Positions 20,001 through 28,150 of a stretch of DNA of 64,000 bases are shown here, in pieces; position 1 is the first letter of the stretch, and each line of letters starts with the position of its first letter. The DNA comes from Typha latifolia. Lineage: Eukaryota; Streptophyta; Magnoliopsida; Poales; Typhaceae. Location of the stretch: contig CM034105.1 in NCBI GenBank assembly GCA_019914945.1, positions 9,362,001 through 9,426,000 on the forward strand, read 5' to 3'. The position numbers and the translations under genes are program-made. Under the pieces are notes generated by a model, which had not been told where the DNA came from, ran no database searches, and worked only from the letters and a program-made list of their open reading frames with translations.

Positions 20001-22203
20001 CAATTTTTACAGTTTTATACTGGTAATATTCTCACTCAGACAGACTGCATCTTTATTTTCTTCCTTTTTACTGCAAGTTTTGTGATTAATCTAACCATAG
20101 TTGTAAAATGACCTAATTACCATTACTTACTAAATGTTAAAGCAAATAATATTACCAGAGGAACAAAAGGGTATTTTAGGTACTCTTAGGTATTGAAAAT
20201 AAAGTTTATGGCTCGATCAGAGTATGCCCAAACTGCTTAGCATGAACTATAGTAATAAGAGAAAATTACAAATAACACCCTACATTTTGACTATATTATA
20301 AATAAAACTCTCTTTTCATTACTTATAAATAAAGCCTCCTATTTTCTAAATAAATATAGCTCTAGAATCTTTTCATTACTCTTCTCAGATCTTTCATACT
20401 AACACTTAACATCTATGGAGGCTTGGGCGAATAAATAAAGCCTCCTATTTTCTAAATAATAGGTTTATGACTTTTATGACTCCATCCCAAGCAGAAACTT
20501 GGTGCAACTGTGCAAGATTCTAGAGGTATATGCTTGGGCGTGCATGCTTTCGAACAGAGAAGTTAGCTCTGATAAACTAGGAAATTCGTCTGAAGTCTGT
20601 TGAGTGGAAATTTTCATAGTTCTTCCGAACTCTGAAGTCTGTGAAAAGACTTCAATTTTCAATATTTTAGGTAAACCCAATACAGACGTGGAAAATGATT
20701 TTTATGGTTGAGATATCAAACTTAAAAAGAGTAATGGCTATGAAGCAAGGGGTAGGTTTTCATCCCAGGAAAAAACTTGGTGCAACTGTGCAAGATTCTG
20801 GAGGTATTTGCTTGGGCATGCATGCTTTTGTGAAGATATTCGATTCAGACAATAATCAATTAACGATGATTACGAAACTTCCTGTATTGATAATTCATAT
20901 TTTTTATCAATTATTTGAGATAATGATCCTCGTTTTCTTGTATTTGTATCCTATCGATCCGCCCTACTTTGAGCTGGTGCACATCTCTATTTTGTCATCA
21001 ATAATTTTGTATTAGGAACTCTTTTATTTCCATATGGACAATCAAAATGATCAGAATACTTCTTTTTTTGTATTTCTATCCTCTCTTTTTTCCCTGTTTT
21101 TGCTCGACATTTGAATTTATATTTGTGTTTCTAACTAGAAGGTATGGTTCGTGTGATGTTAATGCTTATCTCTTGCATCCAAGAGATTATAGGTCCATGT
21201 CTTGCCAGATCCACATAGGCAGGAGCCTTGTGCACTGGGACACATTCTATTTGTGTTGATAGCTAGAAACCACCTAATCAATCACTGTCTCCTGTGACCT
21301 GTACCACTTGTGTGATGTAGTTCTATGGAGAACTTTTGACTGCTTGATAATGCCACTACTGCAAACTTTGCTTGTTTTATAGTAGGATAAAAATTATTGA
21401 ACAAAATAATTTAATGAAATGGAAAGTCTGAGGGTAGCAGAAGAGTGAATGTTTAAACTTCAAAGGAGGAATATCAGGGAAGACCTTAGTCCGATTCATT
21501 GGCCTTCGGTAAATGGCTGTAATCCTGTGTGATCTGCGATTTCCATCATAAACTAATCTGATTTATCCTGCTATGGTGGCTGTAATCCTGTGTGAATAGC
21601 TTGTATGTTTATGCTGTTTGAAATTCACTGGCCACTTGTTACTTCAAGTGGCCGACAGACTTTCAAGTTTCCTTTGAGGACAAAATTTTCAGTTGATAGG
21701 AAATCCTATTATCCTGGGTCGCCAATAGGTTACACCATTTTAGATGACCTTATAAATGACATCACACTGTTCTTTTACAATCTATGTTAACTTTGTTCTT
21801 TTTGTTTGAATTTGCCAAGAAAAAGTAGTTGACGTTTCTATTTACAGTTTGTTAATAATGAATATTCAATTCTGTCATAACAAGCTCATGGTATTTATGG
21901 TGCAATAAAATGGTGCAGGGAAATTGCAAGCATATGCTAGTGATAAGGGACATGAGATTAATACACCCTGAAGATGCACAAAATCGGGCAGATTATCCTC
22001 TCCTCACTTTTCAACTCCGCCCTCGGTATAGAAAATGCTCCGTTTGCAAGATATATCTTGCAACAAAGATGACGGTGGATGATGTGTGGGCCCCGAAGAA
22101 CCCTTGTTATTTCTGCATCAAATGCTACTTCCTCCTTCATTACAAGGAAGATAACTCCTTATTGTATCCGCATAGTGTATTTGATTATTATCATGAAGAA
22201 TAG
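1921..22203 (+). CDS. SRD2: snRNA-activating protein complex subunit 3 (SNAPC3/SRD2-like), C-terminal part, 5 exons
   Basis: This is the SNAP50/SNAPC3 subunit of the complex that binds the upstream sequence element of snRNA promoters and supports Pol II and Pol III snRNA transcription in the nucleus; the Arabidopsis member is SRD2. Exons 1921-2011, 5260-5355, 19468-19593, 19695-19955 and 21919-22203 join in one frame: the first has one leading base completing an upstream codon, the others are whole codons. Family blocks visible are [78 protein letters not shown] and a C-terminal CxxC...CxxC zinc-binding region (CSVCK...CYFCIKC). All introns are GT-AG. The 14 kb intron at 5356-19467 contains the GYP1 retrotransposon. 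The N-terminal part is not recognised in this window. The joined exons are open, so this copy looks functional. Confidence 0.88.
2012..3328. other. SNAPC3 intron sequence, no gene seen
   Basis: AT-rich intron sequence between the first recognised exon and the second hAT-like element. Nothing protein-like or repetitive was recognised. Confidence 0.5.
3337..4344 (+). mobile_element. hAT-like non-autonomous element, copy 2, with 8-bp target duplication
   Basis: Ends CAAGTTTCC...GGAATCCTTG form short imperfect terminal inverted repeats (CAAG start, fitting the hAT YARNG rule). The flanks carry an exact 8-bp duplication CTGATAAT at 3329-3336 and 4345-4352, the size hAT transposases make. It has the same TATCGG-rich left end as copy 1. 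The middle is filled by a long pyrimidine minisatellite. There is no transposase. It lies in a SNAPC3 intron. Confidence 0.72.
3562..4220 (+). repeat. Pyrimidine minisatellite and (CT)n block inside hAT-like copy 2
   Basis: A unit of about 65-80 bp, made of a T run, AATCTTTCCC, (CT)n with CACTCTCTCTTCC, then TTTTTCCCTCTCT and CATACCC, repeats about six times between 3660 and 4130 and grades into pure (CT)n up to about 4219. The apparent ORFs in the complement (Arg/Glu/Lys-rich) are by-products of the repeat. Confidence 0.85.
4353..5259. other. SNAPC3 intron sequence, no gene seen
   Basis: Unique-looking AT-rich intron sequence that ends in the pyrimidine tract and TTTCTCTAG acceptor of the next exon. 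Confidence 0.5.
5260..5355 (+). CDS. SRD2: SNAPC3 exon with [11 protein letters not shown] block
   Basis: Acceptor CTCTAG ends at 5259, donor GTATTG starts at 5356, 32 whole codons. It encodes [18 protein letters not shown] and continues [14 protein letters not shown], the start of the conserved SNAPC3 core. The next exon, 14.1 kb downstream, continues directly with [10 protein letters not shown]. Confidence 0.88.
5617..5845 (+). repeat. Two-copy tandem duplication in intron
   Basis: A segment starting CTGCCATGTGGC at about 5617 recurs, diverged, from about 5751 (CTGTCATGTGCC). Both copies contain a CCACC-rich stretch, AGAAAG..AACTTTCATG and a closing CCATGG, with a period of about 134 bp. 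It is more GC-rich than its surroundings. Origin unknown. Confidence 0.6.
6148..6478 (-). repeat. GYP1 left LTR (3' LTR of the - strand element)
   Basis: Direct repeat of 18278-18608 with no length change. Ends are TGATGC...GCATCA (the left terminus here has mutated to TAATGC). It contains two GGTTTCACAC blocks shared with the GYP2 LTRs and a TATA palindrome at 6301-6316. Confidence 0.9.
6301..6316 (-). promoter_or_regulatory. TATA-box palindrome in GYP1 LTR
   Basis: GGTCTATATATAGACC is a perfect 16-bp palindrome around a TATATA core. Close forms occur at the equivalent place in the other GYP1 LTR (18431-18446) and both GYP2 LTRs (42622-42637, 44501-44516). Conservation in all four LTRs fits the LTR core promoter. 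Function is inferred. Confidence 0.6.
6631..8915 (-). pseudogene. Ty3/gypsy pol relic (RT, RNase H, integrase), frameshifted
   Basis: Read on the - strand in order. RT C-terminal half about 8915-8543, with [11 protein letters not shown] and catalytic YFDDILIYS. RNase H about 8350-7990, with [17 protein letters not shown] and a [11 protein letters not shown] end. Integrase zinc region about 7820-7690, with GHFGHVKT and RCHACQ. Integrase core C-terminal part about 7384-7010, with [15 protein letters not shown]. Integrase C-terminal domain about 7010-6631, with [16 protein letters not shown] and FNIEDL. At least three frame changes and stops separate the blocks, so it is dead. The N-terminal half of RT, protease and gag are missing: the copia block begins directly at the break near 8915. 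The type resembles chromovirus-like gypsy elements. Open frames on the other strand here are antisense shadows. Confidence 0.88.
8916..9317 (+). mobile_element. Copia 3' internal end with polypurine tract
   Basis: AT-rich sequence that ends in CCAAAAGGGGAGAT (9304-9317) directly before the TGTTAG start of an LTR. This is the usual copia polypurine tract, so the LTR at 9318 is a 3' LTR for this stretch. The upstream copia pol is deleted: gypsy RT sequence stops near 8915. Confidence 0.72.
9318..10317 (+). repeat. Copia LTR, + orientation
   Basis: About 1000 bp, TGTTAG...TTTCA, preceded by a polypurine tract and followed by a degenerate Met-type primer site. It is the inverted counterpart of 14758-15674. 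It holds six TTCGAA cores within about 9515-9770, mostly as CGTTCGAACG-like palindromes. Confidence 0.85.
10318..11106 (+). pseudogene. Copia primer site and gag relic, + strand
   Basis: The LTR is followed by a degenerate TGGTATCAGAGC-type primer site, then gag sequence ([17 protein letters not shown]) that closely matches the - strand gag at 14740-14481. It is interrupted by stops and frameshifts and ends near [18 protein letters not shown]. It then passes into LTR sequence at a short match shared by gag and LTR (GGAGAATTCTTGAGGCTACA and its LTR version), which suggests recombination there. Confidence 0.75.
11107..11516 (+). repeat. Truncated copia LTR (3' part), + orientation, with primer site
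   Basis: Matches the last 400 bp or so of the LTR at 9318-10317 and is followed directly by ATTGGTATCAGAGC (11517-11530), a well-preserved Met-type primer binding site. After this the sequence switches to the 3' end of a copia pol on the opposite strand. Confidence 0.8.
11477..12600 (-). pseudogene. Copia RT/RNase H 3' end relic
   Basis: On the - strand, 12338-12160 reads RT tail sequence with [20 protein letters not shown], and 11842-11640 reads the RNase H end ([18 protein letters not shown], ending [10 protein letters not shown]). Stops and frame changes separate them. It continues the - strand copia element whose gag lies at 13808-14756. Confidence 0.85.
12600..13034 (-). pseudogene. Copia protease joined to RT remnant by internal deletion
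   Basis: The open frame starts with the pre-protease region and the aspartic protease motif ([15 protein letters not shown]), then [14 protein letters not shown]. It jumps within about 30 residues to the RT motif [18 protein letters not shown]. The whole integrase and the N-terminal half of RT are missing at this joint while the frame stays open. A 145-residue fusion frame results; it lacks the RT active site. Confidence 0.85.
13035..13807 (-). pseudogene. Copia gag-protease linker relic
   Basis: Decayed sequence between the gag zinc knuckle and protease of the - strand element. It contains Lys/Glu-rich, coiled-coil-like fragments with stops and frame changes. Confidence 0.5.
13808..14756 (-). 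pseudogene. Copia gag relic with CCHC zinc knuckle
   Basis: From 14756 downwards: [18 protein letters not shown] (DUF4219-like start), then at 14441-14115 the UBN2 gag region ([36 protein letters not shown]), and at 13990-13808 a zinc knuckle [16 protein letters not shown]. Stops between the three blocks break the frame. Confidence 0.85.
14746..14757 (-). other. Copia primer binding site
   Basis: On the - strand TGGTATCACAGC directly follows the LTR end. It differs by one base from TGGTATCAGAGC, complementary to the initiator tRNA-Met 3' end, the usual plant copia primer. Confidence 0.75.
14758..15674 (-). repeat. Copia LTR, - orientation
   Basis: About 917 bp. Its 5' end TGTTAGA (on the - strand) abuts the rep-side sequence at 15674/15675. 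It is the inverted counterpart of 9318-10317 and holds eight TTCGAA cores between about 15220 and 15510. Confidence 0.87.
15675..16064 (+). pseudogene. Unknown ORF upstream of the rep-like gene, truncated by the copia LTR
   Basis: After the LTR boundary an open frame of about 129 codons runs to a TGA at 16062-16064. The start is lost: the apparent ATG at 15642 lies inside the LTR. The product is charged, with blocks such as [16 protein letters not shown] and [11 protein letters not shown], and has no motif I recognise. The same frame continues after the stop with plausible protein and two more TGA codons up to about 16200. It could be a second gene of the CRESS-like donor or another captured piece. 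Function unknown. Confidence 0.45.
16065..16601 (+). other. Spacer between the unknown ORF and the rep-like gene
   Basis: About 540 bp, including a decayed tail of the upstream frame to about 16200. No CRESS-type origin nonanucleotide was found by eye on either strand. It is slightly richer in GC than the flanks. Confidence 0.4.
16602..17852 (+). pseudogene. rep: CRESS-DNA-virus-like Rep (HUH endonuclease + SF3 helicase), broken endogenous copy
   Basis: Rolling-circle Rep proteins nick and join single-stranded DNA and unwind it. From the ATG at 16602, motif I is ILITLS (residues 13-18), motif II is HYH (57-59) within YHYHVGI, and motif III is YILK (Tyr 102, Lys 105). A charged linker follows, then a helicase with Walker A GEPSTQKT (17321-17344), Walker B VFDEF (about 17441-17455) and motif C IIMIANS (about 17603-17623). 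Order and spacing match CRESS-virus Reps. Breaks: a frame change at the A-run near 16981-16990, an in-frame TAA at 17354-17356, Gln for the invariant Walker A Gly, and another frame change at an A-run near 17733-17740, after which an Arg/Lys-rich tail continues in another frame to 17852. It is antisense to GYP1 and sense to SNAPC3. I cannot assign a virus family. Confidence 0.85.
17853..18261 (-). other. GYP1 leader next to primer site, with pyrimidine tract
   Basis: The part at about 18100-18230 aligns weakly with GYP2 44045-44200 (AGCGGCGTAGAACCTAGGAGG versus its GYP2 version), so it belongs to the retrotransposon. The stretch 17890-18010 is T-rich with a two-copy repeat around AGAAGAGACGTGTTGTTTTC and is absent from GYP2. 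On the - strand a short frame may be the start of a lost gag-like leader. Confidence 0.5.
18262..18273 (-). other. GYP1 primer binding site
   Basis: On the - strand TGGTATCAGAGC, four bases after the LTR end, matches the initiator tRNA-Met type primer. It fixes element orientation and makes 18278-18608 the 5' LTR. Confidence 0.85.
18278..18608 (-). repeat. GYP1 right LTR (5' LTR of the - strand element)
   Basis: 331 bp, TGATGC...GCATCA, direct repeat of 6148-6478 with about 28 differences by eye, most of them transitions. TATA palindrome variant at 18431-18446. Confidence 0.9.
18609..19467. other. SNAPC3 intron end, no gene seen
   Basis: Resumes the original intron after the CACTT target copy. 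It ends with TTTTGATGCAG acceptor at 19467. Short ORFs have no recognisable similarity. Confidence 0.5.
19468..19593 (+). CDS. SRD2: SNAPC3 exon with QEFLVLGSQ and DPSGYF blocks
   Basis: 42 whole codons between GATGCAG and GTATAG. It encodes [26 protein letters not shown] and [10 protein letters not shown], highly conserved in plant SNAPC3. Confidence 0.92.
19695..19955 (+). CDS. SRD2: SNAPC3 exon with FCNDLRNPS and [12 protein letters not shown] blocks
   Basis: 87 whole codons between CAATGCAG and GTGCATTC. It encodes [23 protein letters not shown], and ends [15 protein letters not shown], joining GNCKH in the next exon. Confidence 0.92.
19956..21918. other. SNAPC3 last intron, with a diverged duplicated segment
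   Basis: AT-rich intron. A segment of about 75 bp around CTTGGTGCAACTGTGCAAG occurs at about 20485-20555 and again at about 20766-20835, direct and about 90 % alike. The later copy lies in a short open frame ([19 protein letters not shown]). AAATAAAGCCTCCTATTTTC also recurs near 20330 and 20435. No protein family recognised. Confidence 0.5.
21919..22203 (+). CDS. SRD2: SNAPC3 last exon with zinc-binding C-terminus
   Basis: 94 codons plus TAG stop, after acceptor GGTGCAG. It encodes [19 protein letters not shown], then a cysteine-rich end ([26 protein letters not shown]) with the CxxC pairs typical of the SNAP50 zinc region, finishing VFDYYHEE. Confidence 0.93.
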   Translation, partial: GNCKHMLVIRDMRLIHPEDAQNRADYPLLTFQLRPRYRKCSVCKIYLATKMTVDDVWAPKNPCYFCIKCYFLLHYKEDNSLLYPHSVFDYYHEE

Positions 22204-22760
22204 AAAGTATTTGTCTTTAATTGGGGTTTAATCCCTTTTGGGCGATTTGGAGTAAAATGTCCCTAAGTTTTTCAATCGGCAGAAATAGGTCCTCTTATTA
22301 TCGAATTGCAATTTCAGGTATTTTATTTACTAATTTAGCTCTAACAAATTAAAAAAAATTGTTGTGTCCTAAAGCAGCGAATTAATATTTATTAAATTAT
22401 CTCATCTTAAGCCTTAGAAACTAAAATAATACTTTCGTGGCCTTCTCCTTAGGGTGATTTGTGAGATTATCTATTCTCTTAGTTTGCCATGTTTCTCTTA
22501 TTCTGCCATGTTTTTCTTATTCTTCTTTCATCTTCTATTATTATGACAATCCTACATTCTTATTCTTCTTCCATCTTCTATTTTTATGACAATCTTAGAA
22601 GATAGCTTCTTCATTCAATATTTCTCTTATCTTGTTCACTATTCATCTTTCTCATCTTATTCTATGATATTTTGAAAGTCTTTACTAATTAAAAAATTAA
22701 TATGATATTAAAAAAATAGAAGTCAATCCTTTTAAGAAATTTGCATTCATAAATTTTAAA
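22204..22760. other. SNAPC3 3' flank
   Basis: 3' UTR and downstream AT-rich sequence. From about 22225 it has phrases resembling the region near 48530-48610 (a repeated family that also carries a pyrimidine-rich block), so part of it is probably transposon-derived. No gene. Confidence 0.4.
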
Positions 22761-23790
22761 ACACAAATATGTGGGCTATGCAATTTATACGCATATACCA
22801 CACGTCACCTATTTAATTTATACATATTGACTATGCAAAATGTATGGTTTAATCATTAAAATTTTATAAAAATGTAATATATTATTTATGTAATTTATAT
22901 GCATTGATTATACAAAATATATGTTGCAATTTTAAATAAGGTTATAGTGCAATTTTAAATAAGGGTACGATGCAAATTTAAATAAGATGCACATCAAGAT
23001 TTTATAAAAATATAATGCATCACCTATGTAATTTATGCGCATCGACAATACAAAATATACGGTGCAATTTTAAATAAGGTGCATTGAGATTTTATCAAAA
23101 ACACAATGCATTACCTATATAATTTATGCATATCGATTATGTAAAATGTACTTTGTAATTTTTAACAAGATACGCATCGAGATTTTATAAAAAACGTAAC
23201 ATATTGCTTATGTAATTTATACACGTTGAATATACAAAATATACACTATAATTTTTAACAAGGTACATATCGAGATTTAATAAAAAAAATATCATGTATC
23301 ACTTATATAATATATATGCATCGACTATATAAAATGTTTAATAAGGTATGCATCGTGATTTAATAAAATATGTCATATATCGCCTATATAATATATATGG
23401 ATCGACTATACAAAATGTATGTTGTAACTTTTAACAAGGTACACATCGGGATTTTATAAAAAATGCGACGCATCACTTATGTAATTTATATGCGTTAACT
23501 ATGCAAAATATATACTGTAATTTTCAACAAGTACGCATTGAGACTTAATAAAAAATATTATATATCACTTATGTAACTTATATACATCGACTATGCAAAA
23601 TATACGCTTAAGCATTAAAATTTTATAAAAAATATTACTTATGTAACTTATATACATCGACTATACAAAATATACGTTTAAGCATTAAAATTTCATAAAA
23701 GATATTACTTATGTAACTTATATGCATTAGCTAGGCAAAATATATATTATAATTTTTAACAAGATACACATCTTAGACTCAAAAGAAAAC
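22760..23790 (+). repeat. Degenerate AT-rich tandem array, units about 60-100 bp
   Basis: About eleven diverged copies of a unit containing ATGTAATTTATATGCAT, CGACTATACAAAATATACG, TTTTTAACAAGGTACGCATC and GAGATTTTATAAAA. Successive ACYTATRTAA landmarks lie near 23022, 23113, 23206, 23301, 23382, 23475, 23576, 23636 and 23706. Spacing is about 90-95 bp at first, then shortens to 60-70 bp. No coding potential. Confidence 0.8.
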
Positions 23791-24589
23791 GAAAATATCA
23801 CTATACTATAGAACACATATATACACAAATTAAAAATCTGCATATGTTTAATAAATTGAATGCACTCATCTTCTAGAAATTAAAAAATAATTAACAAAAA
23901 ATCAAAATATAATGCATTAATCTTTTAGAAATTAATGCACTGAGATTGCACAAAATAGATTATAGAAATTTGCATATGTTTTTTTAGCAACAAAAATTAA
24001 AGAACAACATAATATCATGTCATGAATTAAAAAGTCTACATCTGTTTAACAAAATGAATATACTCATCTTCTAAGAATTTGCATTAATATTTAGAACAAA
24101 AATACTAAAATTATTATTGAGTATGTTACACCATAAATTATTCCTAACATAAAATAGTAAATCATAAAAACATAATAACACAACCTAACTGTAATAATAA
24201 TAAATCATCACTAGTATGTTATACCATATATATTACAATTACATCCCAATTACACAATATAATTTTATAATTTCTTGCTACTGCCTTTTCTACGCACCAA
24301 CCCATCATAGGCAATCTCAGTAGCTATATTTGTCTTGATTTTATAAAATCTCATTGGTGAAGCTCACACTACAAATACATTACAACCTTGCCTGTCTATA
24401 TAAGGTGATATAACTAATGAGTTCATAATAAGGAAAGAACAATGCTAAGAAAGAAGAGAAAGAGAGGAGAATAGGAAGAAGGGCTTGATGCGTAAGAGAA
24501 AAATTTGGGGTTGATGGTGATGAGAGAAAAAACAAAAACAAAAAGAAGAAAGATGTTTTGAGCATGTAGAGATTTAATTAAATGGTTAG
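23791..24589. other. AT-rich intergenic sequence, no gene seen
   Basis: Continues AT-rich. The end (about 24460-24540) has a purine-rich block with TGATGCG, GTTGATGGTGATGAGAG, an inverted match to the block near 48745-48805 (CTCCTCACCATCAACC). This points to a shared transposon family. Confidence 0.4.
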
Positions 24590-26240
24590 ATTGTGATGCT
24601 AATCGAGTCTAATCATATCATATCAATGGGACATTGGGCTCAATAGGTTGTGTCTATTTATTTTATCTACTTAAATAATTTAGTTGGAGTCTTAGTAGAT
24701 TAAAATTTAATTTAATTAGCTAAATCCAGGTAGTTTCGAAAAATATTTAGAAGATATTTGTTAGATATCTGAATATTATGGACCTACCTAGATAAAATCA
24801 GCAACCTCAAGATCTACAATTTTCGTTTTTAAGATTTCTCTAGATTCGAACTCTAACTACGACGAATGAAGAAATAATCCGAGAAGATAAGGAAAACTAC
24901 TTTAGTTAAATTTGTTTAGGGCTTTTTGATTTAATCTCTATAAGAAAAGGAAGATTAGGGCTTTATGGCTTGTATCTAAGAAGGATTAAGGAAGGAATAT
25001 GTGTCTACTACCCCCTATCTATCTCTAGGCCATCGGCCACCATCTTCCTTTAAAATGATCCAAGTAGATACGATCTCGATTAATTAGGTCGTATTACCCT
25101 TCCACCTTCGTCCACTATTTCAAAGACATCTTCCATTCTAACAATCTGATTGGTATGAAATCACATTCGTCGAAAAGCACTCTCTGAAGGCTATAACATA
25201 TCAAAATTTCACATCACTCTAATGGCTAGATCCGCCATAAAATCTCCTGAAAGTTCTATACATAATTATGTCTAGAACTTGATTTAAATTGGTTCAAACT
25301 GGTTCATATCAAATTCGACTACAGTCGATTCTCAACAAGGGTTTACTCTAATACCAATTTGATATTAACAGGCTTGACTCGATTCAAATCAGGTTTTGGA
25401 TAGAACTAAGTATAGAACTTTTGAGAGATTGTACGGTGGATCAAGTAGTTGGATTGGTGTGAAATTTGGACATGCTGTAGCCCCTCAGGGAGGCTTCCCA
25501 ATGATCTTATTTCACGCTAATCAGATTATTAGATTAGAAGATATCTTCATAATAGTAGATGAATGTCTGAGGGTGATACAACCTGATTTAATCGAGATCG
25601 TATATACTTGGATCTATTGCACTTTGTTTGCCCTTAATGGCTAGATTTGTGTAAAGATTAACTCGCTCTTTTAATGGATATTAGGGAATATAGATTGAAG
25701 GAGAAGTAGAGGATAAGAAGAGGGAGGCTAGAGGCCAGAAGAGACCGATCCAATGGAAGATGGTGGTGTGGTTGGCAAGGAGGGAGAAGGAAGATAGTGG
25801 CTAGTGGCCTAGAGATAGAGAGAGAGAGTGGCAGAAAACAAATATCCCTTCCTTAAACATTCCTCAGATACAAGCCATACGACTCTATTTATAAATATTA
25901 AATCAAAAAGCCCTAAATAAATTTAACTAATCTAGTCTTCCTTATCTTTTTAGATTATTCCTTCCTCTCAGTGCATATATATTCCAAATCTGGAGAAATT
26001 TTGAATATAATTATTGCAGATATTGAGGTTGCCAATCTTTTGTAGGTAGTTCCATAATGTTTGAATATCTGATAAATATCTTCTAAATATTATTTTTTTT
26101 TAAGTGCACAGAGCTGGATTTAGTTAATTAAATAAAATTTTAATATATGAAGACTCTAACTAAATTATTTAAGCAGATAAGATAAATAGACTCAACCCAT
26201 TGAGCCTAGTCTCCTTGATGTGATCTGATTTGACCTAGCT
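24590..26240. repeat. Large imperfect inverted repeat (fold-back), arms about 0.75 kb
   Basis: The left arm (about 24600-25340) and right arm (about 25385-26230) are reverse complements with substitutions and indels. Examples: the CTCAATAGGTTGTGTCTATTT stretch near 24640 pairs with the complement near 26190; the AAATATTTAGAAGATATTTG stretch near 24740 pairs near 26070; the GGCCATCGGCCACCATCTTC stretch near 25028 pairs near 25770. Near the centre (about 25346-25358) the - strand reads a TTGGTATTAGAG-like retroelement primer site. It is therefore likely two head-to-head copies of one retroelement 5' region rather than a DNA transposon. No open reading frame of note. Confidence 0.65.
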
Positions 26241-27970
26241 CACATCAAGTTGGGTTAGGAAAAAGGTAAATTAGATATTATGAATAAAATAGGCCCATAA
26301 ATCCACATATTTGCCAATATGAAAACTAAGGGGCTTTCTAGTGCAAATCGCGCTTTTTCTTCCCACAAAAATAAAATAAATAAAACCTATACATATATAT
26401 ATATATATATATATATAGACAGAGAGAGAGCGAGAGAGAGAGGTCATAGGTATTGATGATACAATAGGGAGTGGCCCCAACTCCTTCTTAGATGACAAAT
26501 TGGTGGAGGAACTCGTCGGAGCAAATGGCTTTGAAGGAGAGGCCATGCTCCAACCCAATCCATCTAGAAGCAATTGGGTGAACCTCTTGGAGAGCCCATA
26601 CCATGTGAGAAACTACTCATGCCTCCCCTTATGTGACGCCTCGCATTAATAGCGTAGGGATATTTGGCAGATAATTTCTCATAGGAATAGATGGCCTAAG
26701 ATCAATTTGTGATCCAATGATGAATCTGATGGGATGAGTCATCCAATCCTACTTGTTGCCTCACCTACCCCTACTTATAAAGATGCACTACTAAGTAAGA
26801 AACCCCACAAACCTATCTCCTCTGTATCCCTTCTCCTTCATGTGGCCTTCCATCTCTTATATAAAGTGGCACAAGAAAGGTGACAACCCTCGCACTCCAC
26901 CTCTCAAACTATCCTCCAACCTCCTATTTTCAAAATTCCTATTTCTATTGTGGAGACGAGGACCACAAAGTATCCTCCTATAGAAATCCTACCCTCTAGC
27001 TTGGGTTGGAACATAGTAGTCCACTAGGCTTCGCTCACCTTGTCCATAAGGTGTTGCTGAAAGGAAGTCATCGATCTCTCCTCTTTCTCCTTTGCCGTAC
27101 TTTGGTCCCAACTTGGACTACCAACCTTCCTAGCGACGTGGTCGGTAATTCTAGTTGGGGCAAATGTTTTGCCTCTAGTTTCGTGAGTCACCCCAAAGCA
27201 TTTCGGTGTGCGGACACCATTAGAGGTCGTTGGCTTGTCGATCTTGGTGCTAGTGACTAATGGCTCTCCCTAGCTTGAATTATTAACTTTTTGGTGGGGT
27301 TGGTGGGCTGGTAATTCAAGTTAGAGGAAATTGTCCGTCGCCAACACATGTCCTTTGCTGTGCCTCTTGAATGAGTGGATGCCCTTGAGAGCTATCGGTT
27401 GGCATTTTTCCATCGTTGACCGGATCCTTAGCCCAAATTGAGTAATCTACTTTCAAGGAACAAGTTGGTAACTCAATTTGGAAGAGGGCTCGATCTTCGG
27501 TGGTGGCCTCTCTAACCCTCTATCGATCGAAGAGCAAGGAATTCACATTTTTATAATGGGTTTTCTTCCCTTGCAAGCCTAGAACCCTTAAACTTTAAGT
27601 GTCACTACCTCTCCGATTGCCTTAACCTAGTTGTGTCGCATCGGTGTCTAACTCAAGTCCACGCCTTAGCTCTCTCTTCTTGGTTCCGCCTACCGCTTTG
27701 CTACTGGATTTGGCTCAGGTCTGACATTTTCACCTTAGTTGCATATGGTTCCTTGGCTTTGGTGTAGTGTGGTTGGTCCGATCCAATATGGTTCAAGATT
27801 TGGGCGGTGTGGTTGAATAAACTTTACTAGTTATAAGGGGTTTGACCCCACCCCCCTGCACTCGAATTAATCCACCTCGGGTCCATTTGGGTTCGTGTCT
27901 AGGTGCATTAGAGTTCCTGAACAGTTTACCCATAGTAATTTATCTGTAGACTCTAGAAATGGGCTTGAGC
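26241..27970. other. Intergenic, unclassified; contains (AT)n(GA)n at 26391-26442
   Basis: A dinucleotide (AT)n tract passes into (GA)n near 26391-26442. The rest is GC-richer than the surroundings, with short ORFs in both strands and no recognisable domain. It is probably further retrotransposon relic adjoining the gypsy protease fragment at 27975. Confidence 0.4.
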
Positions 27971-27974
27971 CTGT

Positions 27975-28150
27975 GAGCCCATGCCTTCAAGTCGCATGAT
28001 CTTGCCTCTAGACTTGAACTCCATCCAAGGTGCCCCAAAGTCAAATGTGATTGGGTTGAGTCCTTGCATCCATTGGACCACAAGTACTAGGTCCACCCAT
28101 TGAGTGTGAGCAGGTACAGGTTGAGCACGAACTCATGGCCTTAGGTCTAT
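27975..28150 (-). pseudogene. Gypsy protease-to-RT linker relic, downstream half
   Basis: On the - strand it reads VDLVLVVQWMQGLNPITFDF then MEFKSRGKIMRLEGM, the conserved stretch after the gypsy aspartic protease. It is the continuation of the fragment at 30551-30735, from which it is separated by the LTR-like insertion 28151-30550. Confidence 0.75.

Noticed and set aside
24590..26240. DNA transposon with long terminal inverted repeats
   Set aside because: No clear terminal duplication, and the centre has a retroelement primer-site-like sequence; head-to-head retroelement copies fit better.
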